Part shown: positions 49,261-59,164 of the stretch, one piece after another
How positions within the stretch are numbered: the stretch's first letter is position 1
Layout: each line of letters starts with the position of its first letter
From: Bacteroidales bacterium
GTDB lineage: Bacteria > Bacteroidota > Bacteroidia > Bacteroidales > P3
Reading direction: 5' to 3'
Assembly (NCBI GenBank): GCA_017962445.1
Contig: JAGCVI010000004.1
Location: 1 to 64,000, forward strand
DNA: 64,000 nt
Position numbers and translations under genes: made by a program
Notes under the pieces: generated by a model
Told to the model about the DNA's origin: nothing
Databases searched by the model: none
The model's input: the letters and a program-made list of their open reading frames with translations, nothing else

Positions 49261-51960
49261 CTATCTAAGCAACAAAACCGTACCTCTCTTGATTATTTGG
49301 TCATAAGGATACGCTATCTTGTGGCAGGAGATAATGTAAACGTATGCTCCCTGGGGGCAATTCTTGCCATTTAGGCTCTTTCCGTCCCACGGCTGTTCCG
49401 GGTCGTAAGACTCGAAAACAAGCTGTCCGCCGCGGTCGTAAATCATGATATGGTAACGCTGCACATCGTTCATCTTGACGAGGAACGTGTTGTTGGTGCT
49501 CTCATCCGGTGTAAAAGCATTGGGCGTCCACAACGTCGTGTGGTCCACATAAACGGTGACTGTCGTTGTGTCGAAGCACATATATGGGTTGTATGCCCAC
49601 AATAGCACATTTATCGAGTCGACATCGTCGGGGACGATATACGATATTTCCTTCTCTGTCCGCGTAGTGCCGTCTGGAAGGTCCCAGCGACGCGACGTGG
49701 TGTTAAGGCTAATATCTGTGAACACCGCCTCCATCTTGCCTAACGACACGGTGCGCGGATTCACCTCGCCTATCGCTACAGGCGGTGCCTCGACGGCAAC
49801 AGTCGTGGATGTCGAGTTCGAACAGACTCCGTTAGTGCCGTTCACGGTGTAGACCGTGGTCACCTGCGGGTTGACAATAACGGTGACATGCGTTTCCTGG
49901 CCTGTCAGCGTCGGGTCGGAAGGACTGGCAAACCACATAAAGCTCTCGGCTGTAGTGGCTAGCGTAAGCATCACATCCTCGCCACCGCATACACCGCCCG
50001 GCGCGGAAATGACCATGTCGGGTATTGTGTCAACGGTAATGACTATCGAGTCGCGCCCAGAACATTCGGCTGTCGTCGTCTTTCCAAAGACAATAAACAG
50101 CGTGGTGGTGTCGGGATAGAACGTATGCGAATTGTTCGTACTAAAGGTCACGCCACCGTCAAACGAGAAATTGCTGGTGCCCGAGGCCGACAACGTGACT
50201 GGCTGGCCCTCGCAAATCCGGTTGCTCGACGCTGTGACACGCACGTCAGGCGCAGGGATGACTATCACACGCATCGAATCGATATCCTCCCATATCTGGC
50301 CGTTCCACCAGATGTACGACTTGATGACATGTACACTGGTCTGCATCGGTGTTACACCCACCGTCGGCGACGAATACTCAAACACCTGCCCGTTTCGGCT
50401 CCACACACAGCTGTCGGCTCCAGTAACCGTCAATGAGAGCGGCGAGCCTTCACAAATAGTGGTGTCGTGCGGCTGGAATGCGAAGTTGCGACGCACACCA
50501 AGAAATACCGTGTCGTATGCCACATTGTTGCACGCATCCTCAACCTCGGCCACGACATATCTGTCATTGTTAGGCGTCAGACTGTAGTTTATCGTCTCGC
50601 CTGTTGCAAAATAATCACCGACATAACTCTGGGTAACGGGATTGTACGTCATTCGTTTCCATCGCACCTCACGGTTCGGCATTCCTCCCGTCACAATAGC
50701 ATTCAACATCACCGACGCTGATGTGTTCATTATCGTGTCATACTCAATTTCAACGCCAATTGGGTGTGTGTCAATGACCCAGAACTCCACCGAATCACTG
50801 CGCGGACATCCGTTGGCAGGACTCAAGACTAACTTGGCATATTCACGGCCTGGAATCATCACACCCTCATCTAAACCGTCGTTGAACGGGGAGATAAGTA
50901 TCGTCATGTCTGTGGTGTCGGCAGGGAACATGAAATAATCCTGCATATATGGAAAGTCAATTCCGTTCGACACTTCGCCCTCGATCTCAAGGTCGATTCG
51001 CGTCGGCGTGCTAGAAGGTGTGGGACGATGCATGTGAAGGTACGCCACACAACCCTCATAAAGCTCGTCGGGATGCTGCGGGTTGGCAGTGTTCTCGAAT
51101 GTAAATTCAATGGCATTCGAGGTCAAACTGTTGGCTTCAAGGAACACACATGACGGCAACGCCTGGTCACTCACATTGGCCACAGCCATCTTCAAGTGAT
51201 ACGTCTGACACGGCACCACCTTGGCCTCGGCTGTAAGTACCGTTGTGAAGCCATCCATATGCTTTATATGGGTCATCGACGAATTATTCACAAAATACTG
51301 TGTATTTGTAGTGATGCATGGAGTGACCGTCCCATAGTTTTGGCCACCGTTGACTGTGTTGATGGTTATAGGTGTCTCCGTATTGGGTACCAAGGCAATG
51401 TTCTTGTTGTTATACATGCCACCGAACGGGCTAAGACCAGAGAGGAAAAAAGCAAAAATATCATTGTATTGCGTACACTCAAATCCATAATACTCTTCAG
51501 AAGCAAAGACATATCGAAACTTGATGGAGTCGGAACGCGGCTTGAAATCAAACTCTAACACTGCAGCATTGTTAATCGCATATGGCGATACCAAAGCTGC
51601 CAGGTTCGCATCGCTGACGCTGGTACAGGTGCTGGTGGATGCGGTACTTGATGCATTGGTAATATATTCCATACTGCTCGCCGACAATATCAATCCTTCA
51701 CTCATGCCAAGATTGGTAGTTGTCGTACCTGTTGTAAACTTGCCTACTCCAGTGCAGTTGATGCTCGAAAAACTTCCATTGAACTGCACGTTAAAAACCT
51801 CAACACCCTCGCCCAAAAGCACATTCCGCACCAATGAGTCAGGAGTCCAATTGGTAAGCTGTGAGCCTGATGTGATTTGCAATTGTGCCGAAGCACCCTT
51901 GGAAATCAATATTATAGCAGCAATAACCAATACCTTTCGGCTTATTTTTAATATTCGCAT
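49261..51960 (-). CDS. Type IX-secreted surface protein, choice-of-anchor L with type B sorting domain
   Basis: An 899-residue secreted protein. A signal peptide is followed by a 'choice-of-anchor L' domain (about residues 35-270; S-D-S-I-K-F-R-Y-V-F-A-S-E-E-Y). Several Ig-like/PKD-type beta modules follow. The gliding-motility-type C-terminal domain (last ~85 residues) reads W-T-P-N-A-F-T-P-D-E, then Y-H-I-M-I-Y-D-R-G-G-Q-L-V-F-E-S and W-D-G-K. This type B sorting signal sends the protein through type IX secretion to the surface, often with help of a PorP/SprF partner such as the one at 39211. Probable adhesin. Confidence 0.9.
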   Translation of the reverse strand: MRILKISRKVLVIAAIILISKGASAQLQITSGSQLTNWTPDSLVRNVLLGEGVEVFNVQFNGSFSSINCTGVGKFTTGTTTTNLGMSEGLILSASSMEYITNASSTASTSTCTSVSDANLAALVSPYAINNAAVLEFDFKPRSDSIKFRYVFASEEYYGFECTQYNDIFAFFLSGLSPFGGMYNNKNIALVPNTETPITINTVNGGQNYGTVTPCITTNTQYFVNNSSMTHIKHMDGFTTVLTAEAKVVPCQTYHLKMAVANVSDQALPSCVFLEANSLTSNAIEFTFENTANPQHPDELYEGCVAYLHMHRPTPSSTPTRIDLEIEGEVSNGIDFPYMQDYFMFPADTTDMTILISPFNDGLDEGVMIPGREYAKLVLSPANGCPRSDSVEFWVIDTHPIGVEIEYDTIMNTSASVMLNAIVTGGMPNREVRWKRMTYNPVTQSYVGDYFATGETINYSLTPNNDRYVVAEVEDACNNVAYDTVFLGVRRNFAFQPHDTTICEGSPLSLTVTGADSCVWSRNGQVFEYSSPTVGVTPMQTSVHVIKSYIWWNGQIWEDIDSMRVIVIPAPDVRVTASSNRICEGQPVTLSASGTSNFSFDGGVTFSTNNSHTFYPDTTTLFIVFGKTTTAECSGRDSIVITVDTIPDMVISAPGGVCGGEDVMLTLATTAESFMWFASPSDPTLTGQETHVTVIVNPQVTTVYTVNGTNGVCSNSTSTTVAVEAPPVAIGEVNPRTVSLGKMEAVFTDISLNTTSRRWDLPDGTTRTEKEISYIVPDDVDSINVLLWAYNPYMCFDTTTVTVYVDHTTLWTPNAFTPDESTNNTFLVKMNDVQRYHIMIYDRGGQLVFESYDPEQPWDGKSLNGKNCPQGAYVYIISCHKIAYPYDQIIKRGTVLLLR

Positions 51961-51989
51961 GACGATATATATTTACATTTTTGGCGATG

Positions 51990-51997
51990 CAAAAGTA
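51990..51997 (-). promoter_or_regulatory. -7 element for the choice-of-anchor L protein gene
   Basis: TACTTTTG on the minus strand, 29 bases before the ATG at 51960. Confidence 0.65.
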
Positions 51998-52074
51998 CGA
52001 AAAAAAAATAATACACAGCAGATTCTCAAAAAAATGTTTTTTTTGAACCAGCCGAAAAAGAAAAAAAACGAAAA

Positions 52075-53553
52075 CTACTTGCTGAAATAGAAAAACACCG
52101 TCTGCGATCCGTCAGTGGCAGGATTGTAGGCTCGGCGCGGCAGCGACGTGGAGGTCTGAATGCGATCGGCAGCAATGCCCTTTGCGACGAAATAATCTAC
52201 TATGGTGCTCAAGCGCGATTTGTTAATCATATTGCAGAATGTAATGTCTCCACTGCCACTGAAAACCGACACCGCATGACACTGCAAATGCGGATTCTCA
52301 ACCAGATAGCGTACCATAACCTCTAATCTCGAGCGTCCGGCTGGAGTCAGGTCGACACTTACCGACGACCCGAAAAGGTCTCCATAACCATACAGCGAAT
52401 CTGCGACAAAACGGAACAACGCAGCATTCTGCCTGTCGTTGTAGAACAGGTTGTCCTCGTTTCCTCGTACAGGCATATATTTTCTGGTGGCCGACAGATA
52501 ATCCTTTGCAGCAAAACTCAACTCGCATTCTTCGTCGGGCTGCAGCAAAAGCAGATAAGATCCTGTGCTGTCGCACAACACCTTGTGTGCCGTTCTGCCT
52601 CCTTGACGCATCGTCACGGTGGCACCGGCAACGGGATGGCCGTCAATGTTTGTTACAGTACCTGTCAACGCAACACAATCTATGCGTCCGGTAAACTGGA
52701 ACACCTTAACGCCCGAACCGTCACTCACGGCCCACCATCCGCCGGCATAGCCATCAGCGGCAGTGAAGGCATAGTCATCGCCTTTGCTGCAGAACGGATA
52801 GTCCATACTGAACGTCGGACTCTGTCCTATAGGGTACATCATCACGGTATCACCAGTCTGGTGTGTCGCTACAAGCCTTGAAACATATAGGTCGAAACCT
52901 CCCACGGCATCACCGCGTCCATTGGACGAGAAAACGAGGAAATCACCGAACATGGCGGGCGAGACTTCGTCGCCTTCGGTGTTTATACGGCGACCCATAT
53001 TGCGCGGATACTGCCATTTGCCATCACGTATCTCACTATACCACAAATCCTTGCCACCAAAGCCTAACGGACAGTTGGAAGCAAAGACCATGGCCTTACC
53101 GTCGGGCGAGAAAATGGGATGCTCTATCGTGTACGAAAACTTGTCGGGACGCACCCTCTGGACAACATACTTGCCTGGCTTTTTCTCATATCGTTCATAC
53201 AGAAACAGCTGTCCCTTGTCGTCTGGCTTTGTGAAAAAGAGATTGCCGGTCGACGGCTGGCGCACAGCGTATGTTATTGCAGGGTCGATGGCAAGCATCA
53301 GCGTGTCTATCTCCGAAAAACCAGTCTTGCCGTTGTCAAAACCGGCGGCAAGTGCCATACCCCCCGAGCTAATGCGGAGCTTGCCGTCAAAGAAGGTCAT
53401 GTCGTTCAGCGTGGCGGGCAGACGGATTCCGTCGGCCTCACGGACCTGCAAGCCGTAGTTGGTGCCGCGCATGGCGTTTTGAGCCGCCGTCGGCGACAAA
53501 GCCGTCAGCGTCACGGCGGCAGTGATAACGATAAGACGCAAAAGCTGTTTCAT
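52075..53553 (-). CDS. OmpA-family protein with WD40-like region
   Basis: A 492-residue exported protein with signal peptide ending T-A-A-Q. Residues about 30-290 form a beta-propeller-like (PD40/WD40-type) region with F-S-P-D-G-K-A-M-V-F-A-S and D-L-W-Y-S-E motifs. Residues about 295-380 form a carboxypeptidase-regulatory-like module (G-H-P-V-A-G-A-T-V-T-M). The end is an OmpA-like peptidoglycan-binding domain (L-T-P-A-G-R-S-R-L ... N-K-S-R-L-S-T-I-V-D-Y-F). PorE of type IX secretion has a comparable layout but with TPRs, which are lacking here. Likely links the outer membrane to peptidoglycan. Confidence 0.82.
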   Translation of the reverse strand: MKQLLRLIVITAAVTLTALSPTAAQNAMRGTNYGLQVREADGIRLPATLNDMTFFDGKLRISSGGMALAAGFDNGKTGFSEIDTLMLAIDPAITYAVRQPSTGNLFFTKPDDKGQLFLYERYEKKPGKYVVQRVRPDKFSYTIEHPIFSPDGKAMVFASNCPLGFGGKDLWYSEIRDGKWQYPRNMGRRINTEGDEVSPAMFGDFLVFSSNGRGDAVGGFDLYVSRLVATHQTGDTVMMYPIGQSPTFSMDYPFCSKGDDYAFTAADGYAGGWWAVSDGSGVKVFQFTGRIDCVALTGTVTNIDGHPVAGATVTMRQGGRTAHKVLCDSTGSYLLLLQPDEECELSFAAKDYLSATRKYMPVRGNEDNLFYNDRQNAALFRFVADSLYGYGDLFGSSVSVDLTPAGRSRLEVMVRYLVENPHLQCHAVSVFSGSGDITFCNMINKSRLSTIVDYFVAKGIAADRIQTSTSLPRRAYNPATDGSQTVFFYFSK

Positions 53554-53570
53554 CTGATGTATTTTTTGTT

Positions 53571-56030
53571 TTATTTGTCAAGAAGCACCAAGGGAAGAAC
53601 TTCCGACATCTCGCTGATGTAGTGGAACTGCAGTCCCTTGAGGTAACTCTGGTCCACATCCTCAACATCGCGGCGGTTGTCCTTGCTAAGCACTATGTTT
53701 GTAATACCTGCCCGCTTGGCAGCAAGGATTTTCTCGCGAATACCTCCCACCGGCGTCACAGCACCTCGCAGCGTTATTTCGCCTGTCATGGCAAAATCGG
53801 GACGCACCCTGCGGTTGGTCAGCGCACTGATCATGGCGGTAAACATGGTTATGCCCGCCGACGGACCGTCCTTAGGTGTGGCTCCTTCCGGGACATGGAT
53901 ATGCATATTTGTCTTCTCGAAACGCTCTGGCTCTATGCCGAAACGCTCCGCGTTGGCTTTCAGATACTCAAACGCAAGCGTGGCTGATTCCTTCATGACA
54001 TCGCCAAGGTTGCCTGTCATAGTCAACCCGCCCTTGCCGTTCGATGTGCACGCCTCGATGAACAAGATGGTACCGCCCACCTGTGTCCATGCAAGGCCTG
54101 TGACGACAGCAACACGGGGCTCCGCGCCTCGGCGTTCGGTCTGGTGTATTGGCAGCCCAAGCACTGGACGCAAGTCGTCAACATCGAGCTTGCGCGGCGA
54201 TGCTTCGCCATAGTTTACCTTTACAGCCCTGTTGCGTATCATCTTAGCAATTATCTTCTCAAGCTGGCGCACACCCGACTCTCGAGTATAGTCTTCTATG
54301 ATTTTGCGCAGCACAGCGGGCGGGAACGTATAGTCGCCACGCTTGAAGCCGTTCTCTTTCAGCTGTCGCGGAATGAGATAATGCTTGGCAATCTCCATCT
54401 TCTCCTCCATCACGTAGCCAGGCACCTCTATCACCTCCATGCGGTCGATAAGTGCCGGATGTATGCTCGAAGTACTGTTGGCGGTAGCGATGAACAGCAC
54501 ATTCGACAAATCATAGTCTATGTCAAGGTAGTTGTCGTGGAAAGCCACGTTCTGCTCGGGGTCTAGTACCTCGAGCAATGCGGCCATCGGGTCGCCGCTG
54601 ATATTGTTGGCCTGGACCTTGTCAATCTCGTCAAGCACAAAGACGGGGTTGTTGACCTTGGCCTTCACCATGCCGCCGATAATGCGGCCGGGCATAGAAC
54701 CTACGTATGTGCGTCGGTGGCCTCGAATCTCTGCCTCGTCATGGACACCACCGAGGGCTACGCGCACATATGCGCGTCCCAAAGCCGACGCTATCGACTT
54801 GCCAAGCGACGTCTTGCCTGTACCCGGAGGTCCCACAAGGCACAGCACCGGCGATTTGCGCTGGTCGGTGAGGTTCAACACCGCCATCATCTCAAGCACA
54901 CGTTCCTTGACTTTCTCCAGTCCGAAATGGTTGCTGTCGAGCTTGCGGTGGGCCTTCTCAAGGTCGGTGTTGAAACCGCCCCGATGGTTCCACGGCAAGT
55001 CAAGCATAAGGTTTAAATAGTTGAACTGCACACCGTAGTCGGGCATTGACTGAGGTATGCGTGCCATCTTGTCAAGCTCATGGTTGAAATGGTCGGCAAC
55101 CTCGTCAGGCCACTCCTTGGCAGCGGCACGCTCGCGAAGCCTGGCGATGTCGGCATCCGACGACGATCCGCCAAGTTCCTCCTGGATGACGTGCATCTGC
55201 TGGTTCAGGAAATATTCGCGCTGCTGACGGTCCATCGTCACGCGGGTCTTCTCCTGAATCTCATGCTTCAAATCCTCCATCGAAGCCAAAGCCTTGACAT
55301 GGCGTATTAACGCAAGTATTCGCTCCGAATAGGTGCGCATCTCAAGCAGGTTCTGCTTCGATTGCACATCCATGTCTATATGTGTGGCTATGAAATTGAT
55401 AAGCATCCTGGAACCGCGTATCTCCTTCAAAGTCTTGATGGTTACGTCGTTAGGATTTATCGATTTAAGATAGGAAGAGTATTTTCTGTTCAGTATTTTC
55501 GCCGACTCACGGTCATCCTTGCTCAGTTGGTCGCTCGAATCGGCATTTATCACAGCACGCTGCTCACCAATCAAATATGGCTCGGAAGCCACTATACGAC
55601 CCAACTTGAAACAGCTGGCGCCGCGCAAGATAGCCAACACGTCGTCCTCATTCATGTCTATCACCTTGACCACCATGGCTATACACCCTACATCATACAG
55701 CTTCGAACGGGTAGGGCTCTGCGAATCGTCACGCTGCGACACCACGCCTATGTTCTGGCCCGTCTCGGAGGCCTCGCGCAACAGCTGCAGCGAACTCTGA
55801 CGGGTAATGGTGACGGGTGTTATCGTTCCAGGGAAAAGTACATTGCCAGTAAGCGGAAGTATGGGCAGCACCTTCGGATTGTCCGGTCGCGGGCTGAACA
55901 AGAACTCGTCGGGGTCGTCGACATCAATCATCGGCACCACCTCTACCCTAGCATGGCCAAGCTCATCGCCACCGTTCACATCTCCAAAAAGTTCATTGAT
56001 ATATTTATTCTTCATAGACATTTTTTTCAC
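53571..56030 (-). CDS. lon: ATP-dependent protease Lon
   Basis: An 819-residue cytoplasmic AAA+ protease. An N-terminal substrate-binding domain (about 50-250) follows an acidic start. The AAA+ domain has Walker [14 protein letters not shown] and Walker B with V-F-V-L-D-E-I-D-K. The protease domain has the catalytic Ser in K-D-G-P-S-A-G-I-T and the Lys in G-G-I-R-E-K-I-L. It degrades damaged and short-lived regulatory proteins. Full length. Located 18 bases upstream of the OmpA-family gene on the same strand. Confidence 0.97.
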   Translation of the reverse strand: MKKMSMKNKYINELFGDVNGGDELGHARVEVVPMIDVDDPDEFLFSPRPDNPKVLPILPLTGNVLFPGTITPVTITRQSSLQLLREASETGQNIGVVSQRDDSQSPTRSKLYDVGCIAMVVKVIDMNEDDVLAILRGASCFKLGRIVASEPYLIGEQRAVINADSSDQLSKDDRESAKILNRKYSSYLKSINPNDVTIKTLKEIRGSRMLINFIATHIDMDVQSKQNLLEMRTYSERILALIRHVKALASMEDLKHEIQEKTRVTMDRQQREYFLNQQMHVIQEELGGSSSDADIARLRERAAAKEWPDEVADHFNHELDKMARIPQSMPDYGVQFNYLNLMLDLPWNHRGGFNTDLEKAHRKLDSNHFGLEKVKERVLEMMAVLNLTDQRKSPVLCLVGPPGTGKTSLGKSIASALGRAYVRVALGGVHDEAEIRGHRRTYVGSMPGRIIGGMVKAKVNNPVFVLDEIDKVQANNISGDPMAALLEVLDPEQNVAFHDNYLDIDYDLSNVLFIATANSTSSIHPALIDRMEVIEVPGYVMEEKMEIAKHYLIPRQLKENGFKRGDYTFPPAVLRKIIEDYTRESGVRQLEKIIAKMIRNRAVKVNYGEASPRKLDVDDLRPVLGLPIHQTERRGAEPRVAVVTGLAWTQVGGTILFIEACTSNGKGGLTMTGNLGDVMKESATLAFEYLKANAERFGIEPERFEKTNMHIHVPEGATPKDGPSAGITMFTAMISALTNRRVRPDFAMTGEITLRGAVTPVGGIREKILAAKRAGITNIVLSKDNRRDVEDVDQSYLKGLQFHYISEMSEVLPLVLLDK

Positions 56031-56072
56031 ATCACACTTTTACGGCTGGCGCTTGGAAAAGTTTCATAAAAT

Positions 56073-56099
56073 AAAAAAAAGCTCTTACGAGAAGAGCTT
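56073..56099 (-). terminator. Terminator after rpmE2
   Basis: AAGCTCTT and AAGAGCTT pair around ACGAG, with eight T on the minus strand. Confidence 0.85.
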
Positions 56100-56126
56100 T
56101 TTCCTAACATTTTAACCTAAAACAAA

Positions 56127-56390
56127 CTACTTATTATTCTTATTGTACTTTTTGTACTTGCTCATGAACTTGTCAACACGTCCTGCGGTGTCAACCAGTT
56201 TCAGCTTACCGGTGAAGTACGGATGCGAAGTGTTGGAGATTTCAAGCTTCACAACAGGGTACTCATTTCCATCGGTGAAAACAACGGTGTCCTTGGTGTT
56301 GGCACAACTTCTGGTGAGGATCATGTTGTCGTTCGACATATCTTTGAATACTACCAGTCTGTAATTGTCAGGGTGGATTCCTTTTTTCAT
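56127..56390 (-). CDS. rpmE2: 50S ribosomal protein L31, type B
   Basis: An 87-residue ribosomal protein, longer than the zinc-binding type A form and without its CxxC motifs, hence type B. The family start M-K-K-G-I-H-P-D-N-Y-R-L-V-V-F is clear, then I-L-T-R-S-C and the basic end F-M-S-K-Y-K-K-Y. Type B proteins replace the zinc form in zinc-poor conditions in organisms that have both. Single gene with its own promoter (56466) and terminator (56073). Confidence 0.95.
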   Translation of the reverse strand: MKKGIHPDNYRLVVFKDMSNDNMILTRSCANTKDTVVFTDGNEYPVVKLEISNTSHPYFTGKLKLVDTAGRVDKFMSKYKKYNKNNK

Positions 56391-56810
56391 TTTCTTAAAT
56401 TTTTGCCGTTTTAAACAGTGGTTTTATAAACGATTTATTACTTTTTTCTATCTATTTTGAGTTTGCAAAAGTACAACCTTTTTCCAAACTGACAAAATAT
56501 TTTTTGTATCTCAAAAACTGAATACTTATATAATCTTGGTTATCAACTTAATAATATTGTATTTTTCTTAACCGCCGCTGCCAACATTCAAAGCATCTCA
56601 CATCGAAAAAGTCTCTTTTCAAGCATCGTAATTCCATAAATCGACTCTCTTTCGCCATGCCTGTTTTCCATCGCCGGGAGCACAACACAACAATACGGGC
56701 AATTTATCTGGATTCTTTCCGTTAACAAAGTTAAATATGATGCTGTTGTGTAATATTTGCATCTAACAAGTAACTATCCCTTCAAACCCCAAAACATCCC
56801 GATACAACTC
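56391..56810. other. Gene-free stretch between rpmE2 and the receiver-like gene
   Basis: 420 bases. It holds the rpmE2 promoter and a ~70-base leader, then AT-rich sequence. A near-consensus AATATTTG ends at 56759 and could serve the gene at 56811. I see no further gene or stable structure. Confidence 0.5.
56466..56473 (-). promoter_or_regulatory. -7 element for rpmE2
   Basis: TACTTTTG on the minus strand, giving a leader of about 70 bases, long enough for control by L31 or zinc, though no specific site is visible. Confidence 0.6.
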
Positions 56811-57812
56811 ATGAAAAACTATAAAAACCTCTACAGAGTCCTTTGGATAGACGAGGAGCCCGACAAGCTGCAGTTCATCGACAAAGGCCGCCGATTCGAT
56901 CTCGACATACAGCAATTCAACAGCTGGGACAAGGCACGCACCGTGCTCGAAAACCGATTCGACTCGGTGTCGGCCATCGTACTCGACGGACGCTGCGTCA
57001 TCAATGCCGGCGAAGAACCCGACCCCGACTTCCTCTATCAGGTTGTCCGCGAACTCGAAGCCATCTTTGCCCAACACGAGGAACCGCTGCCATGGTATGT
57101 GCTCTCGTCTGGCACCACGCCTGACTTCGACAAGACACTGCAGCGCGTTGCCATGGGCCACCGCGATACAATGGAAAGCGAATGGGGACGTATGTTCTAC
57201 CGCAAAGACTGCGACCTGCAAGACCTCTGCCTGTCGATACGCCATGCCGTGACCCTTAAAAAGGACAATAAGGTGCGCGCCCTCTATCGCGATGTCTTCA
57301 ACACCATGGACATCTACTTCACACCCGACGCGAAACAGACTATGCTCGACATACTGAAAGCCCTGCATTTCCCTGAGGAAAACCGCAACTTCGACCCTGT
57401 GCTCTACTACACCCAGCTGCGTCGCATCCTCGAGCACCTGTTCCGTGCACTCAACCGCATCGGTGTGCTGCCCGACGAGGTGATGGGCTCAAACGACAAA
57501 GTCAACCTCGCCAACTCGTCGCTATACCTCGCAGGCCGCGAAGTGAACCTAGGCGGACGCATTGTACGCTATGGCAAACCCGGGCATTATGTATTCCCTC
57601 CCGTAATATCGCAGATAGTGAAAAGCATACTGGTGGTTGCAAACAAGAATTCTCACACCGTCGAACTCGACACCATGGGACGCACAGTCATCCAGGACTA
57701 CTACAACTCATTGCATTCAAACAACTTTCTGTTCGGATACACTCTGCATCTCTGCGACGTCATCATCTGGTTCGGACGTTACGCAAAACGCATCAATTCA
57801 AGAAAAGGCTGA
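56811..57812 (+). CDS. Receiver-like N-terminal protein of unknown function
   Basis: A 333-residue cytoplasmic protein. Residues about 1-115 look like a response-regulator receiver (Y-R-V-L-W-I-D-E-E-P-D-K; S-A-I-V-L-D-G-R at the phospho-acceptor strand, so the Asp is kept; W-Y-V-L-S-S-G-T). The rest (about 130-330) is helical with no recognised output domain; it has F-R-A-L-N-R-I-G-V-L-P and an aromatic-rich end (G-Y-T-L-H-L-C-D-V-I-I-W-F-G-R-Y). Start set at M-K-N-Y-K, just before the first strand. No kinase gene is adjacent. The gene stands alone. Confidence 0.65.
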   Translation: MKNYKNLYRVLWIDEEPDKLQFIDKGRRFDLDIQQFNSWDKARTVLENRFDSVSAIVLDGRCVINAGEEPDPDFLYQVVRELEAIFAQHEEPLPWYVLSSGTTPDFDKTLQRVAMGHRDTMESEWGRMFYRKDCDLQDLCLSIRHAVTLKKDNKVRALYRDVFNTMDIYFTPDAKQTMLDILKALHFPEENRNFDPVLYYTQLRRILEHLFRALNRIGVLPDEVMGSNDKVNLANSSLYLAGREVNLGGRIVRYGKPGHYVFPPVISQIVKSILVVANKNSHTVELDTMGRTVIQDYYNSLHSNNFLFGYTLHLCDVIIWFGRYAKRINSRKG

Positions 57813-57845
57813 TGTATTGCAAGCCATAGAGCCTGCACCAAGAGG

Positions 57846-58616
57846 TCAATCCTCCTCGTAATAGCTTATCTGACGAGTGATTACCTGATACAGATACCCC
57901 CCCGACGGCGTGACATGGAACACATATGCCTGTGTCCAATTGCCGTATTCATCATAGTAATATGTATACAGAAAAGCCTGCCTCAATGTGGTGAGGTAGT
58001 AAGAGCTCTTCTCGGCAAGGTTGCCGTCGGTATCGTAGCGGTACTTCTCGGTTCCTTTGTATATCATGTGCTCACCTTCGTTGTAGGTGACATTTTTTAT
58101 CCTGCCTGCCTCGTCATACTCATAGCTTATCGATGCCATCTCCTTGTTCAACTCATCATAGGTGGTCATCTTTTGCAGCAAATCCTTTTTGTCAAACTGG
58201 TACACGGAGCGTTCACTGAGTGAATCCGAGATTCCGAACATATCGGCCACAATGGCGCGGTTCTTTTTGTCGTAGGAATAGGTGGTCTGCGACAGCAGTT
58301 CGCTGTACGGCTCGTGCGTGCGGATATCCTTGACCAGACGGTTTTTCTTGTCGTATGAGTAATTCACGATGATTACAGGATTGCCCAGCGTGTCATAGTA
58401 GGTGTTCTGCGTATAGTAGCCGTCGCGGTTGAAATTGTTGCGGACAGGCATACGAACTATGCGGCCCTGCGGAGTGCGCGTGGTGGTGAGCACCGATTTG
58501 ACAGGGCCTTTCAGGTTGCCGTCTTGGATGTCAAGAGCAAAACGCTGAGCCTCGGCACTAAAGCCCAAAACGGTCAACAACATCGTGAGAATAACAATCT
58601 TCGCCTTCATACTCAT
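57846..58616 (-). CDS. Exported YD-repeat-like protein of unknown function
   Basis: A 256-residue protein with signal peptide (residues 1-22, S-A-E-A-Q). The mature part is a run of short beta units like Y-S-Y-D-K-K-N-R-L-V, Y-E-Y-D-E-A-G-R-I and Y-R-Y-D-T-D-G-N-L, which resemble the YD motif of Rhs shells but are too few (about six) for a full shell. It ends in a tyrosine-rich strand with Y-Y-E-E-D. Probably periplasmic. It converges on the receiver-like gene with a 33-base gap. Confidence 0.7.
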   Translation of the reverse strand: MSMKAKIVILTMLLTVLGFSAEAQRFALDIQDGNLKGPVKSVLTTTRTPQGRIVRMPVRNNFNRDGYYTQNTYYDTLGNPVIIVNYSYDKKNRLVKDIRTHEPYSELLSQTTYSYDKKNRAIVADMFGISDSLSERSVYQFDKKDLLQKMTTYDELNKEMASISYEYDEAGRIKNVTYNEGEHMIYKGTEKYRYDTDGNLAEKSSYYLTTLRQAFLYTYYYDEYGNWTQAYVFHVTPSGGYLYQVITRQISYYEED

Positions 58617-58632
58617 AAGTGTTTTGAAAATG

Positions 58633-58640
58633 CAAAATTA
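58633..58640 (-). promoter_or_regulatory. -7 element for the YD-like gene
   Basis: TAATTTTG on the minus strand, 16 bases before the ATG at 58616, implying a very short leader. Confidence 0.5.
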
Positions 58641-58740
58641 CACATTTATTTTGGATTAAACGATAAAAACGCGTTTTTTTTACATAACGAAACGGAAACT
58701 TGTATATCCATGTAGACAAACACAATTTTTTCCTTCCAAC

Positions 58741-59090
58741 GACGTATTATTTAACGTCCCCATCTGGACAACAGGCCACAAAATTGACGTATCATTCATC
58801 GTCCCATCGGGACGACCGATCACAGACGGGGGTGTCATCCCCCGGCAACAAACGGCGATATCACCCCGACACAATAACCCCATCGGGGTGACATATAACA
58901 GACGGGGGTGCAAACCCCCGGCATCGGGATGACAAACCACAAACTTGACGTATCATTTAACGTCCCATCGGGACGACCGATCACAGACGGGGGTGTCAAC
59001 CCCCGGCAACAAACGGCGATATCACCCCGACACAATAACCCCATCGGGGTGACATATAACAAACGGGGGTGTCAACCCCCGGCATCGGGG
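58741..59090. repeat. Tandem repeat with 161 bp period, rich in palindromes
   Basis: Two nearly identical units start at 58784 and 58945, preceded by a degenerate partial unit from 58741. The second copy stops at about 59090, short of a full period. Each unit contains GTCCCATCGGGAC, a paired GGGGGT...ACCCCC-type block twice, and ATCACCCC pairing with GGGGTGACAT. Stops occur in the apparent reading frames, so it is not a gene. REP-like elements of this kind occur in Bacteroidota genomes. Confidence 0.85.
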
Positions 59091-59129
59091 CAAAAACATT
59101 GTTTTTTTTCTTCGCCCTACACGATTTTT

Positions 59130-59137
59130 TATTTTTG
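59130..59137 (+). promoter_or_regulatory. -7 element for the thioredoxin-like gene
   Basis: TATTTTTG, 28 bases before the ATG at 59165 and just after the tandem repeat. Confidence 0.6.
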
Positions 59138-59164
59138 TGCGTTATATGATATTACGATTGCACC

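Noticed and set aside
58741..59090. Possible CRISPR array
   Set aside because: The repeated units are 161 bp and almost identical throughout, with no short repeat/variable spacer pattern and no cas genes anywhere in the window.
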